From contig CAZGNA010000080.1 of NCBI GenBank assembly GCA_964526945.1, forward strand, positions 1 to 12,210: a stretch of 12,210 bases of DNA, in the 5' to 3' direction. Source of the stretch: Fervidifonticultor sp964526945. Lineage in GTDB: Bacteria > Sysuimicrobiota > Sysuimicrobiia > Sysuimicrobiales > Humicultoraceae. Numbering within the stretch: position 1 is the stretch's first letter; every line of letters begins with the position of its first letter. A model generated the notes under the pieces. The model was not told where the DNA came from, made no database searches, and was given only the letters and a program-made list of their open reading frames with translations. The translations under genes and the position numbers were made by a program. Shown in pieces: positions 6,249-12,210 of the stretch.

Positions 6249-6695
6249 GTGGCTTCAATTCCCATCAACCGCGACCTGCTCCGCAGCCGGGCGGCGGATA
6301 TCCGCGCGGAGCTGGAACGGCTGCGCGTCTACGCGGGGGTGCCGGCCGACGCGTTCGCGGCCGATGCCGAGAAAGTTCGAGCCGCGCGGTATGGCCTGAT
6401 CGTCGTCGTGGAGGCGGCCGCGGCCATCTGCAGCCATCTGTGCGCCCGCCTGGGCCGCATCGTCGAGAGCTATCCCGGGTGTTTCATCGCCCTGGGAGAG
6501 CTCGGGGTGGTGGATGCCGACCTCGCCCGCCGACTGGCGGCGCTGGCGCGGTTGCGCAACCTGTTGGTCCACGGCTACGCGCGGGTGGACGACCGACGAC
6601 TGCACGCGCTGATGCACGAGGGCCTGGCCGACATCGAGGCCTTCCTCGTGGCGGTGGGCGAGTACGTGCGGCGCGAAGGTGGCGACGACCCATGA
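6249..6695 (+). CDS. hepT: HepT-like HEPN ribonuclease toxin (DUF86)
   Basis: A 148-residue, mainly helical protein of the DUF86/HepT family. The HEPN active-site motif RX4HXY is present exactly as RNLLVHGY (Arg103, His108, Tyr110). In characterised HepT/MntA pairs the toxin cleaves RNA as a HEPN dimer, and its partner nucleotidyltransferase AMPylates the tyrosine of this motif to silence it. The chosen start is the GTG at 6249, because the TATAAT box at 6237 positions the transcript start there and there is no ribosome binding site for a leadered alternative. The gene overlaps mntA by four bases (ATGA), the usual coupling in such pairs. It is unrelated in function to the upstream catabolic row and has its own promoter, consistent with a mobile or addiction module inserted between operons. 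Confidence 0.9.
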   Translation: MASIPINRDLLRSRAADIRAELERLRVYAGVPADAFAADAEKVRAARYGLIVVVEAAAAICSHLCARLGRIVESYPGCFIALGELGVVDADLARRLAALARLRNLLVHGYARVDDRRLHALMHEGLADIEAFLVAVGEYVRREGGDDP

Positions 6696-7159
6696 CCTCG
6701 TCTCCGGGCACCAGGACGCTGCATGCGCTGCTCCCCGACGAACGCCGGCGGTGCCTGCAGGACCTTGTCGCCGCACTGGCCCGCGATCCCACGGTGGTCT
6801 TCGCCTATGTCTTCGGCTCGTTCGTCGAGGACCGGCCGTTCGAGGACATCGACGTCGCGGTGTTCGTCGAGCCGCCCCCGGGGGCACGGCTCGACTCCCT
6901 GTCCGTCCAGCTCGACCTGAGCGCGCGGCTGGAGACCGCGGTCGGGCTGCCCGTCGAGGTCGTCGTGCTCAACACCGCACCGCTCGGGGTGCGGCGTGCG
7001 GCGCTGCGCGGGCAGCTGCTCTGGTCCCGCGACGACGCCCGACGCGTCGCCCTGCTCGAGGGCACCAGCCACCAGCTGATGGATATGGCGTTCCTGGGGC
7101 GGGAAGCGCTGCAGGACCTGCTGGGAACCCGACCCGAGCATCCTGAGCCGTCGCGCTGA
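6692..7159 (+). CDS. mntA: MntA-like minimal nucleotidyltransferase antitoxin
   Basis: A 155-residue protein of the polymerase-beta-like minimal nucleotidyltransferase fold. The catalytic signature reads GSFVEDRPFEDIDVAVF (residues 42-58): Gly42-Ser43 bind the nucleotide phosphates, while Asp52 and Asp54 bind metal. The spacing between GS and DxD is eight residues rather than the ten described for the GSX10DXD type. VEVVVLNTAPL (about 87-97) is the further conserved strand of this family. Placed immediately after hepT with an ATGA overlap, it should neutralise the toxin by transferring AMP to the tyrosine of the HEPN motif. The last codons lie in the first copy of a 33-base direct repeat, so the C-terminal tail GTRPEHPEPSR may be a recent addition. 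Confidence 0.9.
   Translation: MTSSPGTRTLHALLPDERRRCLQDLVAALARDPTVVFAYVFGSFVEDRPFEDIDVAVFVEPPPGARLDSLSVQLDLSARLETAVGLPVEVVVLNTAPLGVRRAALRGQLLWSRDDARRVALLEGTSHQLMDMAFLGREALQDLLGTRPEHPEPSR
7125..7157 (+). repeat. Direct repeat copy 1 (end of mntA)
   Basis: This 33-base segment covers the last codons of mntA and reappears 71 bases downstream with two mismatches, both in the middle (GA versus AT after GACCC). The repeat stops just before the stop codon is completed. Confidence 0.8.
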
Positions 7160-7195
7160 GCCGGCATCACGGCGGTCCCTGCGGCCGCGGCGGCA

Positions 7196-7228
7196 GAACC
7201 CGACCCATGCATCCTGAGCCGTCGCGCT
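7196..7228 (+). repeat. Direct repeat copy 2 (downstream of mntA)
   Basis: Second copy of the 33-base repeat, 31 of 33 bases identical to 7125-7157. It lies in the convergent spacer between mntA and the amidase gene. A near-palindrome of 18 bases (7179-7196, centre GCCGCGGC) sits between the copies. No transposase or recombinase gene is seen nearby, so a local duplication or a pair of recombination scars are both possible. Confidence 0.8.
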
Positions 7229-7314
7229 AGGCGCGGCCACGCAGCGCAGCCACACCGTGCCGGCCCTCACACGGCGTACGGGCCCTGTGCGCCGGCAGGC
7301 GGCGGAGACCGCGG

Positions 7315-8904
7315 TCAGCCCCCAGCGTGCGGAGCGCGCCCGCTCTCCCCGACCCTCGTCCGCGCGAGCGGGGGGACGTGGTGCGCCCAGGGCGCGGCCT
7401 CCTCGAACGCGGCCGCCGCGCGCAGCACCGCAGCCTCGGCGCGGCGCCGGCCCACGAGCTGCACGCCGATGGGCAGGCCCGCACGCGTGAACCCGCAGGG
7501 CACGGAGAGCGCCGGCAGGCCGGTCAGGGTGATGGCGTAGGTCAGGTACAGCCAGTGGAGGTAGTGGCGCATGGGCTGACCGCCGACCTCGGTCGGATAC
7601 GGCTGCTCCACCGGAAACGGCGCGATCGGGGTGGTGGGCAGCAGCAACAGGTCGTAGTCGGCCATGAACGTCCGCACGCGGTGCCACAGCGCGGTGCGCC
7701 GGCGCTCGGCCTGCGCGATCTGCCGGGGGGTGAGCGCAAGCCCCTGCTCGATGTTCCAGACCAGGTGCGGGGTCATCACCGGCCGCCACCGCTCCAGCGT
7801 GTCGGCGTGCAGTCCCACCATGAACGGACCCCGCGTCCCCAGCATGATCGCGTCGACCTCGTCGAGGCCGATGGCGGGCGCGTCGGCGGTCACCCGCGCC
7901 CCCAGCCGTCGGAAGATCGTGGCCGCCCGCTCCACGGCCGCCGCGATCTCCGGATCGACCGGCAGCAGCCCGCCCAGGTCTGGCGTCCACGCCACGCGCC
8001 AGCCGCGCACCGAGGGCGCCCGCACGGCCCGCATGAACGCCGCGGTGTCGACCTCGTAGGACAGGGGGGCGCGGTCGTCGGGCCCGGCCATCACCGACAG
8101 CATGAGCGCCACGTCGGCCACCGTGCGCGCCATGGGGCCGGAAACCGCCAGGGTGTCCCAGGCGAACTCGCTGGGGTAGACCGGCACGAGCCCGGCCGTG
8201 GTGCGGAACCCGACCACGCCGCAGAACGCCGCCGGGACGCGCAGCGACCCGCCCAGGTCGGAGCCCTGGGCCAGCGGTCCCATGCCGGTGGCCAGCGCCG
8301 CGGCGGCCCCGCCGCTGGAGCCACCGGCGCTGCGCGCGGGGTCCCAGGGGTTGCGTGTGGGGCCGAACACCGGGTTGAAGGTGTTGCCGCCTGCGCCGAA
8401 CTCCGGGGTGTTGGTCTTCCCGAGGACGATGGCGCCGGCGGCCTTCAGCCGCTGCACCACCAGGGCGTCCTCGGCGGGCACGTGGTGCTCGTAGACCTTC
8501 GAGCCCCAGGTCGTGCGGATGCCCGCGGTGGGCGTGAGGTCCTTGATCGTCACGGGCACGCCGAACAGCGGCGGCAGCGCCGCACCGCGCCGCAGGCGGG
8601 CGGTGGCGGCCCGCGCGGCGGCCAGAGCCTGCTCGCGCGCCAGCGTGACGATCGCATTCACCTGCGGGTTGACGGCGTCGACCTGCGCCAGCACCGCCTC
8701 GGTGACCTCGAGCGGCGAGACGCGGCGGGCGCGGTAGAGACGGGCCAGCACCACCGCCGGGGTGAAACAGAGGTCGGAGGGCGCGGCCGCCGGCACGCGC
8801 GCACCCGCCCGGGCAGGGACCACCGTCGGGGAGGACACGCCGGCACGGGCAACCCCGGGCGCGCGCGCCGCTGCGCCGGCCGCGCGCGCGCCACGGCGGC
8901 TCAT
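7315..8904 (-). CDS. Amidase-signature family amidohydrolase
   Basis: A 529-residue enzyme with the complete Ser-cisSer-Lys triad: Lys121 in GVPVTIKDL, cis-Ser196 in SAGGSSGG and nucleophile Ser220 in GSDLGGSLRVPAAFCG. Further family blocks are VQRLKAAGAIVLGKTNTPEF (150-169), FNPVFGPTRNPWDPARSAGG (176-195) and the C-terminal LTGLPALSVPCGF with LPIGVQLVG. Such enzymes hydrolyse amides or related bonds to a carboxylate and ammonia or amine; the substrate cannot be read from sequence. The start at 8904 is supported by GGAGG seven bases upstream and by a 4-base ATGA overlap with the aminotransferase gene before it, indicating one operon. Residues 1-43 are Ala/Arg-rich and unlike the conserved core, which begins near LCFTPAVVLARL, so the tail may be dispensable. 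There is no tRNA-amidotransferase partner gene, so GatA is unlikely. Confidence 0.92.
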   Translation of the reverse strand: MSRRGARAAGAAARAPGVARAGVSSPTVVPARAGARVPAAAPSDLCFTPAVVLARLYRARRVSPLEVTEAVLAQVDAVNPQVNAIVTLAREQALAAARAATARLRRGAALPPLFGVPVTIKDLTPTAGIRTTWGSKVYEHHVPAEDALVVQRLKAAGAIVLGKTNTPEFGAGGNTFNPVFGPTRNPWDPARSAGGSSGGAAAALATGMGPLAQGSDLGGSLRVPAAFCGVVGFRTTAGLVPVYPSEFAWDTLAVSGPMARTVADVALMLSVMAGPDDRAPLSYEVDTAAFMRAVRAPSVRGWRVAWTPDLGGLLPVDPEIAAAVERAATIFRRLGARVTADAPAIGLDEVDAIMLGTRGPFMVGLHADTLERWRPVMTPHLVWNIEQGLALTPRQIAQAERRRTALWHRVRTFMADYDLLLLPTTPIAPFPVEQPYPTEVGGQPMRHYLHWLYLTYAITLTGLPALSVPCGFTRAGLPIGVQLVGRRRAEAAVLRAAAAFEEAAPWAHHVPPLARTRVGESGRAPHAGG

Positions 8905-10103
8905 CGCTGCGCCTCCGCACCGATCGACGGCCGGCCCAGGCGCTCCACGAAGGCGCGCAGGCGCGCCAGGCCCTCGCGCAGCCGTTCCTCCGGTTGCAAC
9001 CACGACATGCGCACGTAGCCCTCGCGGGTGCTGGCCATCGTGCCGGGGAAGACCACGACGCGCGCCTCGGCGATGAGCCGCCGGCAGAAGACGACGCTGG
9101 GCAGGCCGAACCGGGCGACGTTGGCGAACAGGAAGAACCCGCCCCGCGGGCGCGCGTACGGAATGCCCATGGCGTCCAGCGCGCCCATGAGCAGTCGCCG
9201 GCGGGCGTCGTAGATCCGCAGGTAGTCGGCCAGGAAGTCGTGGGGGCCGGTCAGCGCCGCCAGGCCCGCGCGCTGCGCGACGGCCGAGGCGCAGATGTCC
9301 ATGGGCTCCTTGAGGCTGTGCAGCGCGGCGACGACGTCGGCCGGCGCCGCGAGGTAGCCCAGCCGGAACCCGGTCATCGAGTACGTCTTCGAGAACCCGC
9401 CGATCAGAACCGTGCGGTCACGCATCTCTGGCAGCGCCGCGACGGAGTGGTGGGTCGCGCCGTCGTAGAGGATCCGGCCGTAGACTTCGTCGCTGATCAC
9501 CAGCAGATCGTGCCGCCGGGCCAGCGCGGCCAGGCCCTCCAGCGCCTCCAGCGGAAGCACCGCACCGGTGGGGTTGGCAGGACTGACCAGCACGAGCACT
9601 TTGGCCCGCGGCCCCAGACGCCGGGCGACGGCGTCCGGCCGCAGCACGAACCCGTCGGCCTCGTCGGTGGCCACCGGCACCGCCGTCCCGCCCGCGATGG
9701 TGACCAGGCGCGGCAGTGCGTGGAAGTAGGGATCGCCAAAGAGGACCTCGTCACCGGGCCCGACCAACGCCAGCAGCGCGGTGAACAGCGCCTGCTCGGC
9801 GCCTGCCGTGACCACGATCTCCTCGGGCGCGTAGCGCACGCCCACGTCACGGGCCAGGTGGTCGGCGATGGCCGCACGCAGTTCTACAAGCCCCTGCCAG
9901 TGCGTGTAGCGCACGAGGCCGGGCGCCAGTGCGGCGCGCGCGGCCTCGAGGATGTGCGGCGGCGTGGGCAGGTCGGGGTCCCCGACGCTGAGCTGGACGA
10001 CGTCGCCGTCGCTCTTGGTCAGGAAGATCTCGCTGTCGTGCAGGAACGCGTCGCGGGCGACGCGGTCGCCAAGCCGGCGCGCGAGTGGACTGGGAAGGGT
10101 CAT
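8901..10103 (-). CDS. Pyridoxal-phosphate-dependent aminotransferase, class I/II
   Basis: A 400-residue fold-type I aminotransferase. Key residues are visible: SPANPTG (174-180, Asn178 near the cofactor), Asp205 and Tyr208 in ISDEVYGR, the Schiff-base lysine Lys239 in GGFSKTYSMTGFRLGY (235-250), Arg247 contacting the phosphate and Arg365 in YVRMSW for the substrate carboxylate. It transfers an amino group between an amino acid and a 2-oxo acid in the cytoplasm. The overall pattern fits the aspartate/aromatic/kynurenine group, but I cannot assign the donor. It heads a two-gene operon with the amidase, which starts inside its stop codon. The ATG at 10103 has no adjacent ribosome binding site; AAGGAGG occurs 27 bases upstream, too far to serve it, and no in-frame start exists between them. 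The operon is divergent from the flavin monooxygenase gene across a 466-base spacer. Confidence 0.93.
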   Translation of the reverse strand: MTLPSPLARRLGDRVARDAFLHDSEIFLTKSDGDVVQLSVGDPDLPTPPHILEAARAALAPGLVRYTHWQGLVELRAAIADHLARDVGVRYAPEEIVVTAGAEQALFTALLALVGPGDEVLFGDPYFHALPRLVTIAGGTAVPVATDEADGFVLRPDAVARRLGPRAKVLVLVSPANPTGAVLPLEALEGLAALARRHDLLVISDEVYGRILYDGATHHSVAALPEMRDRTVLIGGFSKTYSMTGFRLGYLAAPADVVAALHSLKEPMDICASAVAQRAGLAALTGPHDFLADYLRIYDARRRLLMGALDAMGIPYARPRGGFFLFANVARFGLPSVVFCRRLIAEARVVVFPGTMASTREGYVRMSWLQPEERLREGLARLRAFVERLGRPSIGAEAQR

Positions 10104-10169
10104 GCCGGCGATTTCGCTGCGCGGCCCGGTGCCTCCTTGCCTGCCGGGCGCCGCAGGTGCCAGGCATCA

Positions 10170-10186
10170 TGCCACCGCTGGTGGCA
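10170..10186. promoter_or_regulatory. Perfect inverted repeat in divergent spacer, possible operator
   Basis: TGCCACC and GGTGGCA are perfect reverse complements around a 3-base centre. The position, about 70 bases upstream of the aminotransferase start, suits a regulator binding site. An RNA hairpin is the alternative. No regulator gene is in the window. Confidence 0.35.
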
Positions 10187-10317
10187 CGGCGCGGCGAGGC
10201 TCCCGCAGGATCGGGTGACACGGCGCGGCGAGCTCCTGGCAGGACGCACGCAGGATGCCCCGCGACGATGCGGATACCGTGCCACGCGGGTGACACGGCG
10301 GCGACGCTCCTGGAGGG
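10181..10317 (+). repeat. Three imperfect ~30-base repeats
   Basis: Copies lie at about 10181-10210, 10213-10244 and 10288-10317. Each has the core GTGrCACGGCG followed by a GCGrsG-rich stretch, CTCC and a closing AGG. The first two share the run CACGGCGCGGCGAG; the third lacks three bases within the core. The variable spacing excludes a CRISPR array. Confidence 0.55.
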
Positions 10318-10327
10318 GCCCGCAGGC

Positions 10328-10339
10328 GTTCGTGCGAAC
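10328..10339. promoter_or_regulatory. Short inverted repeat GTTCG-tg-CGAAC
   Basis: A perfect 5-base inverted repeat with a 2-base centre in the divergent spacer. Less GC-rich than its surroundings, it is a candidate operator or part of a promoter, but short enough to be chance. Confidence 0.25.
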
Positions 10340-10569
10340 TTCGTCACGGACGCGGGCCCTCGATGCCAGAGGCGCCCGCGTCGGCAACGGTCGATGGACG
10401 CCATGGTCCACACGATGACCTTGAGGGCGTCAGCTGCGGCGCCCCGCCAGACCCGTCACCGACGCCATCGGCCCGGTGCCGCACCCGTCTGCGCGTCGTC
10501 CGCTTGCCGGCGAGACGGCGGGGGGCGTGCGGGGCCGGGGCGTACGCCCGCGCACGACGGAGGCCCGCC

Positions 10570-12210
10570 GTGCGGATCGCGGTGATCGGTGGGGGGCCCG
10601 CAGGGTTGTTCTTCGCAGCGCTGGTGCGGCGGGCGGACCCGGGCTGCCAGGTGACGGTGTACGAGCGCAACCCGCCCGATGCGACCTACGGCTTTGGCGT
10701 CGTCTTCCCGGAACGCAGCCTGCGGTACCTGCGCGAGGCCGACCCGGAACTGCACGCCGCGTTCACGGCGCAGGCCGTGCAGTGGGAGGACATCGCGTAC
10801 GGGCACCGGGGCGCGTCGGTCCGGTTCGGCGGCCACGTCTTCTGGGGGATCGCGCGGACCGCGCTGCTGCGCCTGCTGCGGGAGCGCGCCGCAGGCCTGG
10901 GCGCCGACCTGCGGTTCCAGGTGGATGCGCCGCCCCTCGCGGCGCTGGCCGATACTGACCTGATCGTCGCAGCCGACGGCGCCGGCAGCGCCGCACGGAG
11001 CGCCCTGGCCGATGCCCTGGGTGCGTCGGTGCACACGGGACGCTCGCGGTTCATCTGGCTGGGCACGACGAAAGTGTTCGACGCCCTGACGTTCCTGTTC
11101 GCCGAGGACGCCCACGGCTGGTGGGGCATCCACGCGTACCCCTACAGCGACACCCACAGCACGGTCATCGTGGAGACCGACGAGGCGACGTGGCGTCGGG
11201 CCGGGCTCGACCGCGCCGACGACGCCGCGCGCGCCGCCGGGGCCCCCGATCTGGCCAGCGTGCGCTACTGCGAGGCCCTCTTCGCACCGTTCCTCGACGG
11301 CGCGCCGTTGCTGGCCAACAACTCCCGCTGGGCGCCCTTCCGCACCGTGCGGTGCCGCCGCTGGCATGCGGGCCGGGTCGTGCTGCTGGGCGACGCGGCC
11401 CACACCGCCCACTTCTCCGTGGGCTCGGGCACCCGTATGGCCATGGAGGATGCCATCGCGCTGGCCCAGGCCCTGGGACGACACGCAACGCTCGCCGGCG
11501 CACTGGAGGCCTACGAGCGCGAACGCCAGCCCGCCGTGGCGCGCCTCCAGCAGGCCGCTGAGCCCAGCCGGTGGTGGTGGGAGCACTTTCGCTGGTTTGC
11601 CGGGGCACCGCCGGCCCGGTTCGCCTTCCACCACCTCAGCCGGGCGCCGCTGCTTTCCTACGGCGCGCTCGTGGTGCGCGACCGCCGGGCGGTCGGGGAG
11701 GTGGCACGCGCCGTCGCCGCAGCCGGCGGACGACCGGACGCACCGCCCTACGCGCAACCGCTCGTCCTCGACGGGCTGCAGCTGCGCACCCGGATCGTGG
11801 CCGAGCTCCCATCCGGCCACGACGCCCCTGATCGCGCAGGGGCGCTCGCCCGTGCTGGCGCCGGCCTGGTGCTCGCGGATGCGCCGGCCGCGTGGCGCCA
11901 GCTGGCCGAGGCGGTCCATGCGGCGGGGAGCTGCCTTGGGGTACGAGTGCACGTGGCGCACAGCCACCAGAACGGTCTGGCCCCCGCAGCGCACAGCGGC
12001 GCCGCCGCGCAACACCCGCCCCATCGCCTGGTACGGGGGGACGACGCGGACCCTGCGGCGTCTGCAGCCCTCGACCGCACCCGCCCCTGCGACCTTGCCC
12101 GGCGGCCACCAGAGCGGCTCGATTGCGGCGGTGGACGTGTCGCCGAGCCCGCCGGCCATCTCGGCCCGAAGGTAGTGCGGCACGCCACCCGTGCGCAGCA
12201 GCCCGCGGAG
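10570..12210 (+). CDS. FAD monooxygenase of the salicylyl-CoA/2-aminobenzoyl-CoA hydroxylase type with degenerate OYE-like extension (partial, runs off right edge)
   Basis: The GTG start follows GGAGG at six-base spacing. Residues 1-390 form a group A flavin monooxygenase: the dinucleotide-binding GGGPAG at 7-12, the GVVF segment followed by ERSLRYLREADPE, Asp136-Gly137 in AADGAGSAARS, and the FAD-ribityl motif GDAAHTAHFSVGSGT (274-288), highly typical of 2-aminobenzoyl-CoA monooxygenase/reductase and salicylyl-CoA 5-hydroxylase. The FAFHHLSRAPLLSYGALVVRD-like linker, read in parts, also matches that group. In those enzymes an OYE-type reductase domain follows. Here residues 398-466 resemble only its beginning (LVLDGLQLRTRIV, ALARAGAGLVLADAP, AAWRQLAEAVHAAG), with the FMN-loop region between the first two blocks missing and the HAGR motif replaced by VAHSH. 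After about residue 467 (near 11985) I see no homology, yet no stop occurs before the window end. The monooxygenase call is firm; whether the gene is intact is doubtful. Confidence 0.8.
   Translation, partial: MRIAVIGGGPAGLFFAALVRRADPGCQVTVYERNPPDATYGFGVVFPERSLRYLREADPELHAAFTAQAVQWEDIAYGHRGASVRFGGHVFWGIARTALLRLLRERAAGLGADLRFQVDAPPLAALADTDLIVAADGAGSAARSALADALGASVHTGRSRFIWLGTTKVFDALTFLFAEDAHGWWGIHAYPYSDTHSTVIVETDEATWRRAGLDRADDAARAAGAPDLASVRYCEALFAPFLDGAPLLANNSRWAPFRTVRCRRWHAGRVVLLGDAAHTAHFSVGSGTRMAMEDAIALAQALGRHATLAGALEAYERERQPAVARLQQAAEPSRWWWEHFRWFAGAPPARFAFHHLSRAPLLSYGALVVRDRRAVGEVARAVAAAGGRPDAPPYAQPLVLDGLQLRTRIVAELPSGHDAPDRAGALARAGAGLVLADAPAAWRQLAEAVHAAGSCLGVRVHVAHSHQNGLAPAAHSGAAAQHPPHRLVRGDDADPAASAALDRTRPCDLARRPPERLDCGGGRVAEPAGHLGPKVVRHATRAQQPAE
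12085..12210 (-). pseudogene. Fragment of an FAD/NAD(P)-dependent pyridine-nucleotide oxidoreductase C-terminus (partial)
   Basis: The minus-strand frame entering from the right edge reads as a plausible conserved protein tail: LRTGGVPHYLRAEMAGG, then DTSTAAIEPLWWPPGKVAG. From memory this resembles the C-terminal region of a group of sulfide:quinone-reductase-like pyridine-nucleotide oxidoreductases, in which the WWPP-K-AG motif is followed by RYLAPYL and about 20 more residues. Here the resemblance ends at KVAG (12085); no minus-strand frame supplies the expected continuation, and the frame runs without a stop to 10456 as antisense to the monooxygenase gene. The stretch is therefore either a truncated remnant or one side of a junction. 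The upstream part lies outside the window. Confidence 0.4.

Larger units (their letters stand above)
10104..10569. promoter_or_regulatory. Divergent intergenic region between aminotransferase and flavin monooxygenase genes
   Basis: A 466-base spacer with no supported gene; it must hold the promoters of both divergent units, though no clear -10/-35 pair is readable. It contains the hairpin at 10170-10186, three imperfect repeats (10181-10317), and the inverted repeat at 10328-10339. The ribosome binding site GGAGG at 10559-10563 serves the GTG at 10570. Confidence 0.5.

Noticed and set aside
6575..8920. A 781-residue minus-strand frame spanning hepT, mntA and the amidase
   Set aside because: It is out of frame with the amidase and antisense to hepT/mntA, with no recognisable domain.
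10181..10317. T-box-like strings (GGGTGaCACgGCG, resembling the antiterminator GGGTGGcACCGCG)
   Set aside because: Each string has at least two mismatches at core positions, no specifier stem or matching terminator is visible, and the strings occur as three DNA repeats. They are better described as repeats of unknown role.
10181..10317. CRISPR-like array
   Set aside because: There are only three degenerate units with unequal spacing and no cas genes.
7327..10418. Long plus-strand frames opposite the amidase and the aminotransferase
   Set aside because: The minus-strand genes have catalytic residues, a ribosome binding site for the amidase and a coupled ATGA overlap; the plus-strand frames are low-complexity shadows.

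Overview
The window comes from a high-GC bacterium. GC-rich codons and third positions dominate, GTG starts are common, and neighbouring genes are tightly packed with ATGA/GTGA overlaps. A leaderless-looking promoter at 6237-6242 fits lineages that use such transcripts, for example actinobacteria or Deinococcus-like groups. I cannot name the phylum from sequence alone.

Left part (1-6152, plus strand). The window opens inside the C-terminal half of an Old Yellow Enzyme (OYE)-like flavoprotein. It resembles the reductase half of the bifunctional 2-aminobenzoyl-CoA monooxygenase/reductase and salicylyl-CoA 5-hydroxylase group. After a gap of about 310 bases comes a compact gene row: a crotonase-fold protein, a RidA/YjgF-like protein, an acyl-CoA dehydrogenase, a PaaK-type aryl-CoA ligase, a small unknown protein and tryptophan 2,3-dioxygenase. 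Taken together the set suggests breakdown of tryptophan to anthranilate, activation to anthraniloyl-CoA, dearomatisation by the flavoprotein, then beta-oxidation-like steps with loss of the amino group. That reading is inference. Kynurenine formamidase, kynureninase, a 3-hydroxyacyl-CoA dehydrogenase and a thiolase are not in the window.

Middle (6237-7159, plus strand). A HepT/MntA (HEPN plus minimal nucleotidyltransferase) toxin-antitoxin pair follows, with its own -10 box placed so that the toxin mRNA would be leaderless. A hairpin separates it from the dioxygenase gene. A 33-base imperfect direct repeat duplicates the end of mntA.

Right part (7315-12210). On the minus strand, a class I/II aminotransferase and an amidase-signature hydrolase form a two-gene operon with a 4-base ATGA overlap. 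A 466-base divergent spacer carries three imperfect repeats and two short inverted repeats. Beyond it, on the plus strand, is an FAD monooxygenase closely resembling the N-terminal half of 2-aminobenzoyl-CoA/salicylyl-CoA hydroxylases. It is followed by what looks like an eroded OYE domain with the usual FMN-loop region missing. The reading frame then runs off the right edge across a minus-strand stretch that encodes a recognisable fragment of an unrelated pyridine-nucleotide oxidoreductase, so the right end looks like a decayed or chimeric junction. Flavoprotein pieces of the same bifunctional type therefore flank the catabolic cluster on both sides.
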